From Megalonaias nervosa (lineage: Eukaryota; Mollusca; Bivalvia; Unionida; Unionidae), in assembly GCA_016617855.1 (NCBI GenBank), contig JAECUM010091510.1:54367-118366 (forward strand): a stretch of DNA of 64,000 bases, in the 5' to 3' direction. Numbering within the stretch: the first letter of the stretch is position 1; each line of letters starts with the position of its first letter. Under the pieces are notes generated by a model that saw only the letters and a list, made by a program, of their open reading frames with translations, searched no databases and was not told the DNA's origin. Positions 41,325 to 51,703 of this stretch are shown one piece after another. Position numbers and translations under genes: made by a program.

Positions 41325-41981
41325 TGCCCACAGATTTTCCACCAAGAATCCCCTTCCCCCCACCCACCGCCATCCCCCTATCTCTACTCTCACCCCCTAC
41401 TTTTATATACAAGGGAGGCACTTCCATTGGCAATAGAAGGCCTCATTCGATAACACCACAGTACAAAACTACCCTGATCCTTTAGTCCCTCCGCCATCAA
41501 AAACAACAACTAATACTAATAATGCGTGACCCCCCCCAAAAAAAACACAGTGTTGCTGACACCAGGCTGATTGGTGTAATTTCGCCATTAAAAGTACGCT
41601 TAGTACACAAAATTCCAACTACACAAGGATAAAATAGGCAATCTTCAACTCAAAATTTAGAACAATTGCACAGGTGGCCCACACAATATTGGGGATAGGG
41701 AACGTCCACTAGCACAACTGGACAGAATTTGACATACAAATCACGTCGGTCCGGGCCCTTTGGAGCGTACACGGCATCAGCTGTTGGCGTCCCCGCCGGG
41801 AACCCTTCCTCCTTTCCACCTCCTGACATACAATTAAAAAGTACGACTATCGTACATAAAAGTGGTGTTTTTGCGGCATCATTCCTGAAACACCGACCAA
41901 TTAAAAAGCTCAACAATTGAACATTAACGAGTCGCAAAAGCTCTTAGTTAGCATAGGCGACTTTAATCCTTCTCATTCAGT
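41325..41981. mobile_element. 657-bp insertion of unknown origin in the gene Q promoter (P2)
   Basis: Absent from P1, and flanked by the 12-bp direct repeat CAGTCTGGCCAT (41313-41324 and 41982-41993), as expected of a target duplication. It contains poly-C/poly-A runs and a minus-strand frame (41650-41937, 95 codons) with a Cys-rich end; nothing was recognised. It could be a retroposed piece or a non-autonomous transposon. Confidence 0.6.
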
Positions 41982-42014
41982 CAGTCTGGCCATCTACTGT
42001 TGACTCGTCAACCT

Positions 42015-42395
42015 ATGAAGATGCCTTCCAGACTAGCCAAGCTAAACGAAGCTTACGTCAATTTACATCGTGTCGGGCTAAACCTGATACCGAAGCCTGA
42101 AGAGATAGAGAATGTCAGGATGTTAGCAATAGCCCAAAACCTGATAGAAGAGGTCTTCAGAGAGGAAATCAAGAAAGAACAAGAATAATGGACAGAGAAG
42201 TACAGACTTCAGAAACAGAGAGAACAGCAACAACAACATCAGCAGCAACAGCAGCAGCAGCAGCAGCAAGAACCAGACAGAGGTTTTGTCGACTGCCGTG
42301 TGGACACCAAAGAGTTCTCCTTCTCTTTCCGCAGAAGCAGACCGTATCGTATAGCAAAGCCTGCCGCCAGACGGGGACGCAATCTTAGACAGTAA
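42015..42395 (+). pseudogene. gene Q, Gln-rich arm protein (P2), one stop
   Basis: ATGs at 42015 and 42021; a single TAA at codon 58 (42186) interrupts an otherwise continuous 126-codon frame. Layout: helical N-part (MPSRLAKLNEAYVNLHRV), charged linker, CAG/CAA Gln run (about 42228-42270), basic tail (FRRSRPYRIAKPAARRGR). A nucleic-acid-binding tail is plausible but unproven. Confidence 0.62.
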
Positions 42396-42436
42396 AACAA
42401 AGATTGCCATCACTCCCCGTCAACAGAAAAAAAAAC

Positions 42437-42475
42437 AGCCCTTTTCAGGGCTACCCCAATACTCTCAAAAAGACA
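42437..42475 (+). terminator. histone-type 3' stem-loop after gene Q (P2)
   Basis: AGCCCT-TTTC-AGGGCT, a perfect stem preceded by AAAAAAC and followed by ACCCCA. CTCTCAAAAAGACA (42462-42475) is the downstream element. It lies 41 nt after the stop. Confidence 0.83.
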
Positions 42476-42670
42476 TACTAATTCAATTGCCAAAACAAAT
42501 TTGTATGTTTGTATGTTTAAACAAAAAAAAAAATAGAAGTGTGTCTATAAGCACTTCGTTTCTCTGTCTTGTCAGATAATGTATGTCTGTGTTTGTAAGT
42601 AAAAAAAGGCAACGTAAGTGTTTCTTTTAGGTCCACGCGTTTGATGTGATGGTAAGTTTTGGTATCAGGG

Positions 42671-42730
42671 AATGTTTTCCTTCACGTCCGTGCTCCAGGG
42701 ATATAAAGCGCGCGTCAGTCTGGCTACCCG
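42671..42730 (+). promoter_or_regulatory. arm promoter of gene E (P2)
   Basis: TTTTCCTTCACGTCCGTGCT, then TATAAAGC (42702) and GTCAGTCTGGCTACCC. The distance between TATA and CAGTC is 5 bp shorter than in P3. Confidence 0.68.
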
Positions 42731-42756
42731 TCGTTGACCTGTTAACTTGTAAGAAG

Positions 42757-43314
42757 ATGTGTAACAGAATAGCCAAATTGTTGGAGCTGCAAATGCACCT
42801 GGAGTATGCCAGGCGCATCCTGGATGAGCTGGCTATGGAGGCCATTTCAGAAGCAACCCAGTTGGAAGAAGAGGAGGAAAATAAGAAGAAAGATGAGGAG
42901 AAGGAAAAGAAGCGACGGATCCTGCCTCACCTCATACTAAGACCTCTGTGTGAGGTCAGGCCTGAGGTGAGGACACCAACGTCTCAACAGCCACCACTTC
43001 CACAACAAAGACAGCCACAGCCTCTGCCACCAGTACCAAGAGCCGCTGTCCCCCAGAGAGAAACCTGGGAGGAGGAGGCATGGGAGGAATTGGAAAGACA
43101 GAGGCAAGAGTGGGAGCCTCGGCGTCAGCATCATCATCTCAGGGTGTGGAATAGAAGAAGGAGGGAACAAGTGTTCACTATCCCTCAAACTGAGGACTGG
43201 GATAGTGAAGCCAATCAACCTCCCTCTGCGCTCCCAACCACACGCATAAATTGGGAGCAGGACTGGAGCCGGCGATGCGTGTGTGGTGCCCGCCCTGGGA
43301 GATGTCATCATTAA
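42757..43314 (+). CDS. gene E, acidic/tryptophan-motif arm protein (185 aa), intact
   Basis: Not recognised. ATG at 42757, 55 bp after the TATA box; TAA at 43312. Layout: Leu-rich helix (residues 5-30), K/E-rich coil (35-55), Pro/Gln-rich stretch (75-100), two repeats of the form PQ-x-E-x-W-acidic (PQRETWEEEA and PQTEDWDSEA), and a Cys-rich end (NWEQDWSRRCVCGARPGRC). Both W-acidic repeats and the Cys end are kept in all three element copies, which argues for function. Tryptophan in an acidic setting often binds partner proteins, but no role is claimed. A histone-type hairpin follows 28 nt after the stop. Confidence 0.68.
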   Translation: MCNRIAKLLELQMHLEYARRILDELAMEAISEATQLEEEEENKKKDEEKEKKRRILPHLILRPLCEVRPEVRTPTSQQPPLPQQRQPQPLPPVPRAAVPQRETWEEEAWEELERQRQEWEPRRQHHHLRVWNRRRREQVFTIPQTEDWDSEANQPPSALPTTRINWEQDWSRRCVCGARPGRCHH

Positions 43315-43342
43315 CCAGGTGCATCTGGATTTCTAAAAAAAC

Positions 43343-43384
43343 AGCCCTTCTCAGGGCTAACCAGATCTCTAGAAAAGAGAGACT
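43343..43384 (+). terminator. histone-type 3' stem-loop and downstream element after gene E (P2)
   Basis: AGCCCT-TCTC-AGGGCT, a perfect stem preceded by AAAAAAAC and followed by AACCA. CTCTAGAAAAGAGAGACT (43367-43384) starts 9 nt past the stem. Confidence 0.85.
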
Positions 43385-43447
43385 ATTCAATTTGTCAATT
43401 TGTGTGAATGTGAAGTTGTGTGACTATAAACACTCACTTCTTTACTC

Positions 43448-43448
<1 letters not shown>

Positions 43449-43506
<58 letters not shown>

Positions 43507-43985
43507 GTTCGCATTCGTTTGTGAGAATAGTATAGTGTGTTTTATGCATTCTCATTCATTTGTGAGGATAGTATAGTGTGTATGTTTATGCATTCGCTTT
43601 CGTTTGTGTGGATAGTAAATATGGTGTGTTTTATGCTTTCTCGTCCGTTTGTGAGGATAGTAAATATGGTGTGTTTTATGCTTTCTCGTTCGTTCGTGTG
43701 GATAGTATATATGGTGTGTTTTATGCTTTCTCGTCCGTTTGTGAGGATACTAAATATGGTGTGTTTTATGCTTTCTCGTTCGTTGGTGTGGATAGTATAT
43801 ACTGTGTGTTTTATGCTTTCGCGTCCGTTTGTGTGGATAGTAAATATGGTGTGTTTTATGCATTCTTATTCGTTTGTGAGGATAGTATAGTGTGTATGTT
43901 TTATGCATTCGAGTTCGTTGGTGTGGATAGTAAATATGGTGTGTTTTATGCATTCTCGTTCGTGTGTGTGGATAGTATATAATAT
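43449..43985 (+). repeat. (TG)n plus 45-bp tandem array upstream of gene L (P2)
   Basis: After a TG run (43449-43503), about ten units with exact 45-bp spacing (for example CTTTCTCG at 43636, 43681 and 43726). The unit carries TTCGCGTCCGT or TTCTCGTCCGT. Open frames of 117 and 134 codons here are by-products of the 15-codon repeat. Confidence 0.88.
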
Positions 43986-44003
43986 GTGAAGTGAGTGTAA
44001 GGG

Positions 44004-44055
44004 ATCTTTTCCTTCACGTCCGTGCTCCACGGACATAAAGCAGAGCGCTCGTCAT
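44004..44055 (+). promoter_or_regulatory. arm promoter of gene L (P2)
   Basis: TTTTCCTTCACGTCCGTGCT, then CATAAAGC (44034). The CAGTCTGGC part is changed (GTCATTCGCGCC). Confidence 0.58.
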
Positions 44056-44081
44056 TCGCGCCATTCTACACAGAATACAAC

Positions 44082-44477
44082 ATGGCGAGCAACATGGAAA
44101 GAATCATTAGATTGCAGGAGGTAGTGGACACGTTAGGAATGGTGGAGGAGATGCTAGTCAGAATGCAGTTTGGGGCTTATAGTCCCCATAGACTAAGCAT
44201 GGAAATTAATAATTTATAGAGAAGTAAGGACATATTAAATGAAATGATTAGGATTGAAAAGGACGAAAAGGAAGATTTAGAAGATAAAAGGAGAATGAGT
44301 GAGTGAAACGAAAAGATAGAAAAGGAAGAAGAAAATGAAAAACGGAAGAAGGAGGAGAAAGGGAAGAAGAAGGAAAAAAAGGAGGAGAAGGAAAAGAACG
44401 AGAAGAAGACAAAAAGTGGAGGTCAAAAAAGTGTAGGAGAGAAAATAAGAAGTTGGTGGAGGAAAAGAAGAACTTAG
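44082..44477 (+). pseudogene. gene L (P2), two in-frame stops
   Basis: ATG at 44082; a continuous 131-codon frame apart from a TAG (44217) and a TGA (44304). N-terminal helical part (EVVDTLGMVEEMLVRMQFG), long Lys/Glu-rich coil, end IRSWWRKRRT. It is the last gene before the right terminal repeat and is followed by its hairpin after 30 nt. Confidence 0.58.
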
Positions 44478-44507
44478 AAGAAGACAAAGAAGAAGAAGAA
44501 ATCCAAA

Positions 44508-44545
44508 GGCCCTCTTCAGGGCCACTTTCATATGCCACGAAAAGA
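44508..44545 (+). terminator. histone-type 3' stem-loop after gene L (P2)
   Basis: GGCCCT-CTTC-AGGGCC, a perfect stem preceded by TCCAAA and followed by ACTTTC, with CACGAAAAGATA downstream. It is the near mirror image of the left-arm hairpin of gene A, so it belongs to the extended inverted repeat. Confidence 0.82.
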
Positions 44546-44666
44546 TATTTATTCAAAAATTTTACTATCTATGTGTGTTATCTATATGTTTATCTATGTC
44601 TCTGTCTCTCTCTCTATTGTATTTGTCCCTCCCTAGAACGGTAGCTGCGTGTATTCAGGTCAGTCC

Positions 44667-44864
44667 CTTGCTACATTGTTGCAAGTGTCCAGTACCGTGA
44701 CGTCATGCCACCTGTTCCATTCGTATTGTCCCTATACAAAATTCCCATTGTCCGTAGAGTGTCCCAGGGTCATTTTTTGTCCCTAGAAATTTTGTCCGTA
44801 GGGTACAAAACAGGGTCCCGTAATGCTAATTCCCACTGTCCGTAGGGTATCCCCATATACTACT
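44667..44864. repeat. P2 right terminal inverted repeat
   Basis: 198 bp pairing with 32814-33009. Contains TGACGTCA (44698-44705) and several TTGTCCGTAG boxes, and ends CCCCATATACTACT. Confidence 0.93.
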
Positions 44865-44870
44865 TACGCC
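44865..44870. repeat. target-site duplication of P2, right copy (TACGCC)
   Basis: Identical to 32808-32813; proves that both P2 ends are original. Confidence 0.93.
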
Positions 44871-47800
44871 GCTGCAGGCGAGAATGTATTATCCGAGTTA
44901 AATAAAAAGTTGAGAAATGATTACAAAGTTTCGAAAGCAATCGTGCCAAAACTATTATGTAGATTGAAACATAAAGACATATAAGTTATTTACTGAGAAC
45001 ATATAAAGTGTACATTAAACTGGTGGTATTACAACTGAGAGAGATACACAAAATCATCTCGTTTCATCAATAAACATGTTTAAACCCGAACATTGAACTA
45101 AATACAAAACTGAGGCAAAATGTAGAAAATGATTTCGCTATAGACATTTTTTAATAGTATTGCAGCAGTTTAAACATATGGAGATGAAAGCAAACTTTGT
45201 TATATACCAAAGAGATCTATCATTTGCAAGAAGAACAACTACTGACTGTAAATTGCTGTTAGACATGCTAAAATAATAAAAAGTTAAAATTATGAAACTA
45301 ATTTACGGACACATTATTGTATTATAGTAGGTGATGTACTAATTTTACTAAAAGAAGTTGAAACATGTACGGTGATACATGTTTCAACTGCTTTTGATTT
45401 ATTTGTTAACATCGTAAACCTCTATAATGCAATGGAAAATAATGTTAAGTTTTACGATACTAAAGGCCTACAAATAGGACAATTTATTGTATTATCAAAC
45501 TCGAATCAGGAAATGATCATAAACACTTAGAACCTGAACTGAATGTCATTCCCATTCAAGAATATTGTCATTTAAGGTACAACGTTATTTATTTACAACA
45601 AAAATGAATCACCTAAATCAAAACCAGTGTAATCAAAACAAAAAAATTTCAAATTCGAAAGCTGCAATGAATGTCGATTTATCCAAATTGAAAATACCTG
45701 GAAACAAATGAGCTCAGATTATGAAATTAAAGTGAAGGATGGTATCAAAAAGAATAAAGAATCATTGTCTGTGAATGATGACAACTTTTGATGACAACAT
45801 AACTATATTACCCTACTCTAAGTGAAACTCTGTATTGTGCAACGCGATGAGAGACCGTATACTTCTAGCATCCATACGGTACACATTGGAAGAGCTGAAC
45901 ATCACGATTATAGAGTCAAAGGTAAACTTGAAACATCTACCATACTGGTTAACAGTTTCCACCATGAGTCGTTTTCTTCTAGCATAATTTCTATTGCTTT
46001 TTGTCCTTTCTGTGAAATACTACTATAAGAGTGCATTTTCTCTGATATCTTTGACGACGGAGTTGCATTTTTGTACGATAACCCAATCAAATATTTCAAA
46101 ATGTCTACTGCTAAAAAGTAGTTGGTTTCTCTTATCTGCTATGTTTGAACGTTATCAATGTTACCACAGTTAGCAATGACGTTTATTGGTAACAGCCAAA
46201 AATATAAAGGAACTTGTTCAAAGCTGTTCCGAATTAGGTCCTTCCTGGTATTAAGGTATCTATGTTTACACCTTTCAAGCTTTTACAATCCTAAGATAGC
46301 GCAATAATTTTCTGCTGGGATGTGTCTGCATTTTGGTATAGAATTGCTGCCCAAAATGCGCATCAAAAGCTGCAATGGTACCGTGAATATCAAGATGGAA
46401 ATAATTGTCAGGTTTAAAATGGCTCTTAGCTGAAATGGAAACGTTAGATTTTCAAGCTACTAACATCTCTGCTTATTAACCTTATTTAATAAAAATCCTT
46501 TACGATATTTTTGTAAGTCATCTAAAGGCAGCTTAACTCTATATTTTGTTAGTTGTCTATTAATTTATCGAAGAACTTAAGTTTGGTCTTCAATTTCGAA
46601 TTTTGATTTCTAAATTTAGATTACGAGCTATTCTGTGATCTTTCTTCGAGTTTTTTTAATGTCAAAGTTGCGTGTGCACTGGTTGTCAATATTTAATTGC
46701 ATTTTAGATTTGTTGAATTTACTCAAAGTATTGATGTGTTGCATTCCTGAGAAGTACTGAAAAAGCCAATCGTGAGAAAGCCTAATATTACGACCGGATT
46801 CAGTTCTCTTGATAAAACTAGTTCGTGTAACTTTGCTCTTACTTAAATAACTAATAACACAAATATACATGTGCAAGTTAAATCACAAAATCGAACGTAG
46901 GCCTAATATATTTTGAAGGTTTTGTTTAATCCGATGCTTCTTCATATTTTGTTAGCAACTATGACTGAATCGCGAATCTGCGTAAGGCTAAATCATTCCA
47001 CTCCAGAAAGCTATATTAAATCCGCTTCTGTTTTGTGAATGGAATTTATATTGATGGATGATCTTAATTGGGGCTGATTTATTATAGTTTCCTCTCTGAA
47101 GATGAACATGGAGCAGCGGCGTCTACACATGTTTTCACATATCCACCCATAAGCACATAAAACATTAATGAATTTCGCCAGTGCAGTTCAAAAACGAGCA
47201 AAGTGAATTAATGTGTTTTAGATAAACAAACTGTGTCCAAGTTATCTAAATATATTGAATTACCTTTCGTACTTGTGTTTGATAAACCTCCAACAGAAAG
47301 ATTGTTTTGGTTAGCTTTTGTTTGCTTTGATTTCATGGCAAAGCAACACAAGTGGGATATTCAGTCCTGAGATAATTGGGCTAAAAGTACCTTGTCCAAG
47401 GACACATCACAGTAGCCGTCAGCCGAGCTGATCCGATGACAAGATTTGTCCCGTCACTTTATGTTCTTCCGGCATGCTAACCACTAAATCACAACGCCCC
47501 TGCCTCCATTAATCGCTTCTTTTACCGTATGCAGTTGTGTTATCGGACCTAGCCTACGTCCCTGATCGCACAATATTGGCGGGAGATGCGAGGAACATAA
47601 GATAAAAGCATTTGGAAACATTAAAAAAACAACTCTAAGTATAGATTGTATTGATAACGAACAAAGTCAAATTTAAGTCGGCAATGGTACCCTTGACAAC
47701 TGCATCTTCACTTCACTCGTTTAAGCTTATCTCATACTGGATCGAAGTGCACTGTTCCACTTTCGATGTTTCCGTTTGTTTTTCTTTACATTGCATCGAT

Positions 47801-47950
47801 ACTGTTTTGGCATGTCCTGCGGAATGACGTAGTTAAATAGAAACTAATTATGCGAGAAAGGTCCGAAATGAATAAACGGCGTCCATGCCATCTAAATATA
47901 TTAAATTCCATTTAGTAATTAAATTCCAAATCACGCGATTGACCCAGATG
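44871..47950. other. host intergenic sequence
   Basis: AT-rich, no gene recognised. A small perfect hairpin lies at 45357-45388 (GTTGAAACATGTA / TACATGTTTCAAC). A tRNA-like GTGATTTAGTGGTTAGCATG on the minus strand near 47475-47500 may be the head of an old SINE. Confidence 0.5.
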
Positions 47951-47952
<2 letters not shown>

Positions 47953-47992
<40 letters not shown>

Positions 47993-48243
47993 TCTGGATT
48001 TTAACGTAGGTTTAACAATTTGTCAGTCATATCACTACGATGTCTGTAGTGTGGCAGTTTATAGTGATGTCTAGCACTGGGGCATCATGCCTCAGACATG
48101 TAGCACTATGTCCCACCTAGTCACCTTATCTTGACAACTGGCAGACCATTCCTAACACTATTCTCTTAATGCTAAACGCCAAGCAAGGCAGCTGTTAGTA
48201 CAATTTTTATAAGTTCCACATCTACTAGGCCCCGGAGCTGTCC
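47953..48243 (-). mobile_element. degraded copy of the tRNA-SINE, box B region deleted
   Basis: 47991-48243 match the SINE body at 18481-18803 and 51221-51535. The tRNA head keeps only part of the A-box area (ACTAGGCCCCGG); the B box is gone. A GT run (47953-47990) marks its tail. Confidence 0.8.
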
Positions 48244-51060
48244 AAATATCGAAGATAACACCCACAAGTAAGAAACATCCAATAGTTACTGTCATTTGAA
48301 ATTTCCACAGAGAAATTCACATATTTATTGAATGTCTACAATTGTAGCAGACAGAATACACGAGGAGTACTGTAGGAAATGCTAATGGTAAAGTTGGGGT
48401 GTTGTGGAGAATCGCCTGAGCATAGGTAGATGGAATAAACATCTAGTCTTTACTCTAAATGAATCTAAAAGCTGTTTCATATTTCAGATTTGATGTTTGT
48501 TTGATACAACAACACTTTATTTCAACAAAACCTGATTGCTAGCAAATTTTCTTTACAAAATTGCTTTGTTTTACAATAGATACATTAACATCGGCGTTTA
48601 GTCTGGGAATGGAGTAACATTCTAAAAGACCAACTCTGGATTCATTCGTCAATATCTGACACTGGAAGTGCATAACTTTATGTCTGTTTATGCTGTAAAA
48701 TATGATTCAGATATAAAATTAATTATTGTAATAAAAATGTTGTATATGACTAGAAGTGACGTACCTGAGTGAAACACAAGGAAATACGTAGACAGCATGG
48801 AATACCTACCTGATATTGACAAGGTGGTGAGCACGCAGATAGATGAACATCGACATAATGCGGTGAACACGCAGATGGATTAAAATCGACATGATCATAC
48901 TTACTCTTTGATAATTTCGGTCCAATCATGGCTGGTCTAATTAGCTGCAGTACTTTCTAAGCAGAGTCAAGTAAGTCCTCATTGACCTAGCTTTGTAACT
49001 GATTGATTTAGCTTTAGTTTGCATGCATAATTTGTGCAATAAGCTTGTTACATGTTCTGATTTAATACATTCTATTTGAAGAAGTACTTTTGGTTGAGCT
49101 CAATTTGTTATATATCAGTTTGATAGGCCATTCAACTATCATGTATTTAATACTCGTATTTGTAGCTTTAGTTTGCAGAACATTGATTTATTTGTGCAAT
49201 AAGCAATTGTTACATGTTCTGATTTAATACATTCTATTTGAAGAAGTACTTTTGGTTGAGCTCAATTTGTTATATATCAGTTTGATAGGCCATTCAACTA
49301 TCATGTATTTAATACTCGTATTTGTATAAGTAAACACACACAGACACACACACACATGATATTTGGCATGTATTAGATTTAAAATTTGATTTTAATTGGA
49401 GGTCGATTATAAAAACTCATTCACTCCTCATTTCCTGAAGAGAAACAAAAGGAAAACTTTTAATAATTATTGACGTTTGGCTTTATTTGCAGTTATGGCC
49501 GTAATTACGTTCCTTTGATGTCAGCCGTGTTCATTGAAATGCAAACGGTTCTGATTTCTCGTAAGATCGATATTATAGATGAGTAATTGTTAACACCAAC
49601 GAGTAAATGTAAAATATATTCGAGAAGTTCAAGAAATTTAAATTATGACTCTCATTGTGAAAACTACTTAAAATGTCCTAGAGTTCCAAGACCACAATAA
49701 TATTTCAGAGACTGACCATGCAAACTTTCGAAATGTTCTTGCTGTTCAAAATATACTCCAGTCCTGTACAACATTCTAATCTGTTGATTGTGCACGGAGT
49801 AGAAGAGATAACATTTGGCACACATCATAAATAATGATAAAGAGAGATAAATCTCAGCGTGTTTATTATGTTTTAAGGAGCTACTTCCCTTGCTTGTATT
49901 AGTACTTGTTTGACAGTTTTGGGACATCTGACTCGAGGTTATTTTTATTCCTAGATCTGTTTCAAAACTTTATTAAGGTTTGACTCCTCGGCACTAAATA
50001 ATCTACTTGGGTTGCTTTGCTATAATGCGATATACCAAACCAATACAAATATTCAAAATTAAATCGATCAGATTGCTTGGTCCTAAGCCGAGAGAGCATG
50101 ATATCAAATCACGGACAAGGGTATTAGTTGAAATTGCTTCATAATGTACCGATAGGGTAAATTATATCCGAAGCTCTATTCTTTTGCTTAGACCTATAGC
50201 TTCCAAATGGGGTACCGTTAAACTACTACTCAGGGGCGCTTTACAGATGTTATGAACTTCTGAGTGAGTGACAAGTGTGCGTTCTTTGCATTTGCAACAT
50301 GCACAGTGGAACGAATGTTGAGATACCTATATGTTACTTTCATGTACTGTGGCTTAAATGCCTTTGCATATATACTTGTGGAAACTGTACATGACCTAGG
50401 CGCACAGTTTGTTTGTTTTTTTTCTTTTTAATAGCTGCTCGGTAAAGTCAAACTGTATACTCTATAACCCATATTTCAGTCATCCACGATACACTAGAAA
50501 AAGGGAATTAAAGGTTCCTTTTTTTTTTTCTTTTAACAACACCTAAGATATACGATGTCTTTTTAATTAGCCAGTATAACCATTGAGGAAACCAGGACAA
50601 ACTCTTTTTCTTTATAAAACTAACAGGATGAAAAATACGAAACTGTAGAGCGACATCCAGGCTCATTTGTTATAAGAAACCAAAGCAACAAACCCCTTAA
50701 TTTAGCGTAGGAAAAAAGATAAATCTTGCCCCAGGGGACGACAATGTGAACGGAAGCACGGATTTTTGTCACACATCGATGCAAGTTTAGTAGTGAAATA
50801 AATATTTAAGGTATTTATATTTAAATGAATCAGTGATAAAGACTTCGGTTTTTATTTACCAGTTGCCAAAAAAGGCGCGAAAAAAATGTCCTGGCTTCCT
50901 TAATACGTCTCTTTACAATAGCAAAACTGAAACGAATAAATACTCCAAATGTGAACAGAAGAATAACACGAAGACTTCGAGATACATTCAAAACACAAGT
51001 AGATGAATAAAAATGTTATGGAGATAACAATTATGATTTGTGTATATCAGTGACATACCC
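48244..51060. other. host sequence with one 150-bp tandem duplication
   Basis: 49011-49163 and 49164-49325 are near-identical (GCTTTAGTTTGCA...ATACTCGTATTTGTA). Otherwise nothing recognised. Confidence 0.7.
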
Positions 51061-51070
51061 AAGTCGTAGA

Positions 51071-51093
51071 ACACACACACACACACACACACA

Positions 51094-51184
<91 letters not shown>

Positions 51185-51220
51185 CTATATGATAGATAGA
51201 TAGATAGATAGATAGATAGA
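51071..51220. repeat. (AC)n, (AT)n and (GATA)n microsatellites
   Basis: Three adjoining simple repeats directly before the SINE; the AT run is about 80 bp. Confidence 0.95.
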
Positions 51221-51528
51221 GACCTCTCCGGTGGCCTAGTGGTTAGAGCGTCCGCCTTGGATGCGGGAGGTCGTGGGTTCGATCCCCGACCGAGTCATAC
51301 CAAAGATTTACAAAAATGGTACTAACGGCTGCCTCGCTTGGCGCTCGGCATTATGAGGTTAGTGTTAGGACTGGTCGGCCTGGTGTCAGAATAATGTGAC
51401 TGCGTGGGACATCATGCTACATCTCTGCGGCATGATGCCCCAGTGCTAAATATCGCTATAAACTGCCACACTGCAGACATCGTAGCGATATGACTGAAAA
51501 ATTGTTAAAGCTACGTTAAAAATCCAAA

Positions 51529-51535
<7 letters not shown>
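51221..51535 (+). mobile_element. full-length tRNA-derived SINE
   Basis: A box TGGCCTAGTGG (51232-51242) and B box GGTTCGATCCC (51276-51286) in the tRNA-like head, then a body of about 230 bp shared with the copies at 18481 and 47991, ending AAATC followed by an AC repeat. The head-body-tail arrangement is that of a pol III-transcribed SINE. Similar tRNA-headed families are known in molluscs; the exact family name is not assigned. Confidence 0.9.
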
Positions 51536-51558
<23 letters not shown>

Positions 51559-51563
<5 letters not shown>

Positions 51564-51703
51564 CAGTATGTACGCTGTATCAATGTTATACCACGAGATG
51601 TATAAACTTTCATTAAAATTAAACGAGGCTTGCCGAATTTCCTTTTAATGGAACATTTATACATCTCGTGGTATATCATTGACACAGCGTACATACTATA
51701 CAT
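51559..51703. repeat. foldback (MITE-like) element with about 48-bp arms
   Basis: Arms 51559-51606 and 51656-51703 are reverse complements with few mismatches (CACGAGATGTATAAA / TTTATACATCTCGTG). The inner part continues to pair in places. No coding capacity. Confidence 0.8.

Larger units (their letters stand above)
32814..44864 (+). mobile_element. Polinton P2, complete ends, internally deleted (12,051 bp)
   Basis: Starts AGTAGTATATGGGG and ends CCCCATATACTACT, bounded by TACGCC on both sides. It carries the same arms and capsid block as P1. Compared with P1 it lacks about 8.4 kb (P1 about 2770 to 11150: rest of polymerase, accessory genes, ATPase, core proteins and most of integrase), with a clean junction near 36950. 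It keeps 1.2 kb that P1 lost (rest of gene B plus the zinc-knuckle gene). Several genes also have stops. Whether the deletion came before or after insertion is open. Confidence 0.95.

Noticed and set aside
51232..51290. Possible tRNA gene
   Set aside because: A and B boxes are present, but the sequence continues into a repeated SINE body with copies elsewhere, and I do not see a proper acceptor stem.
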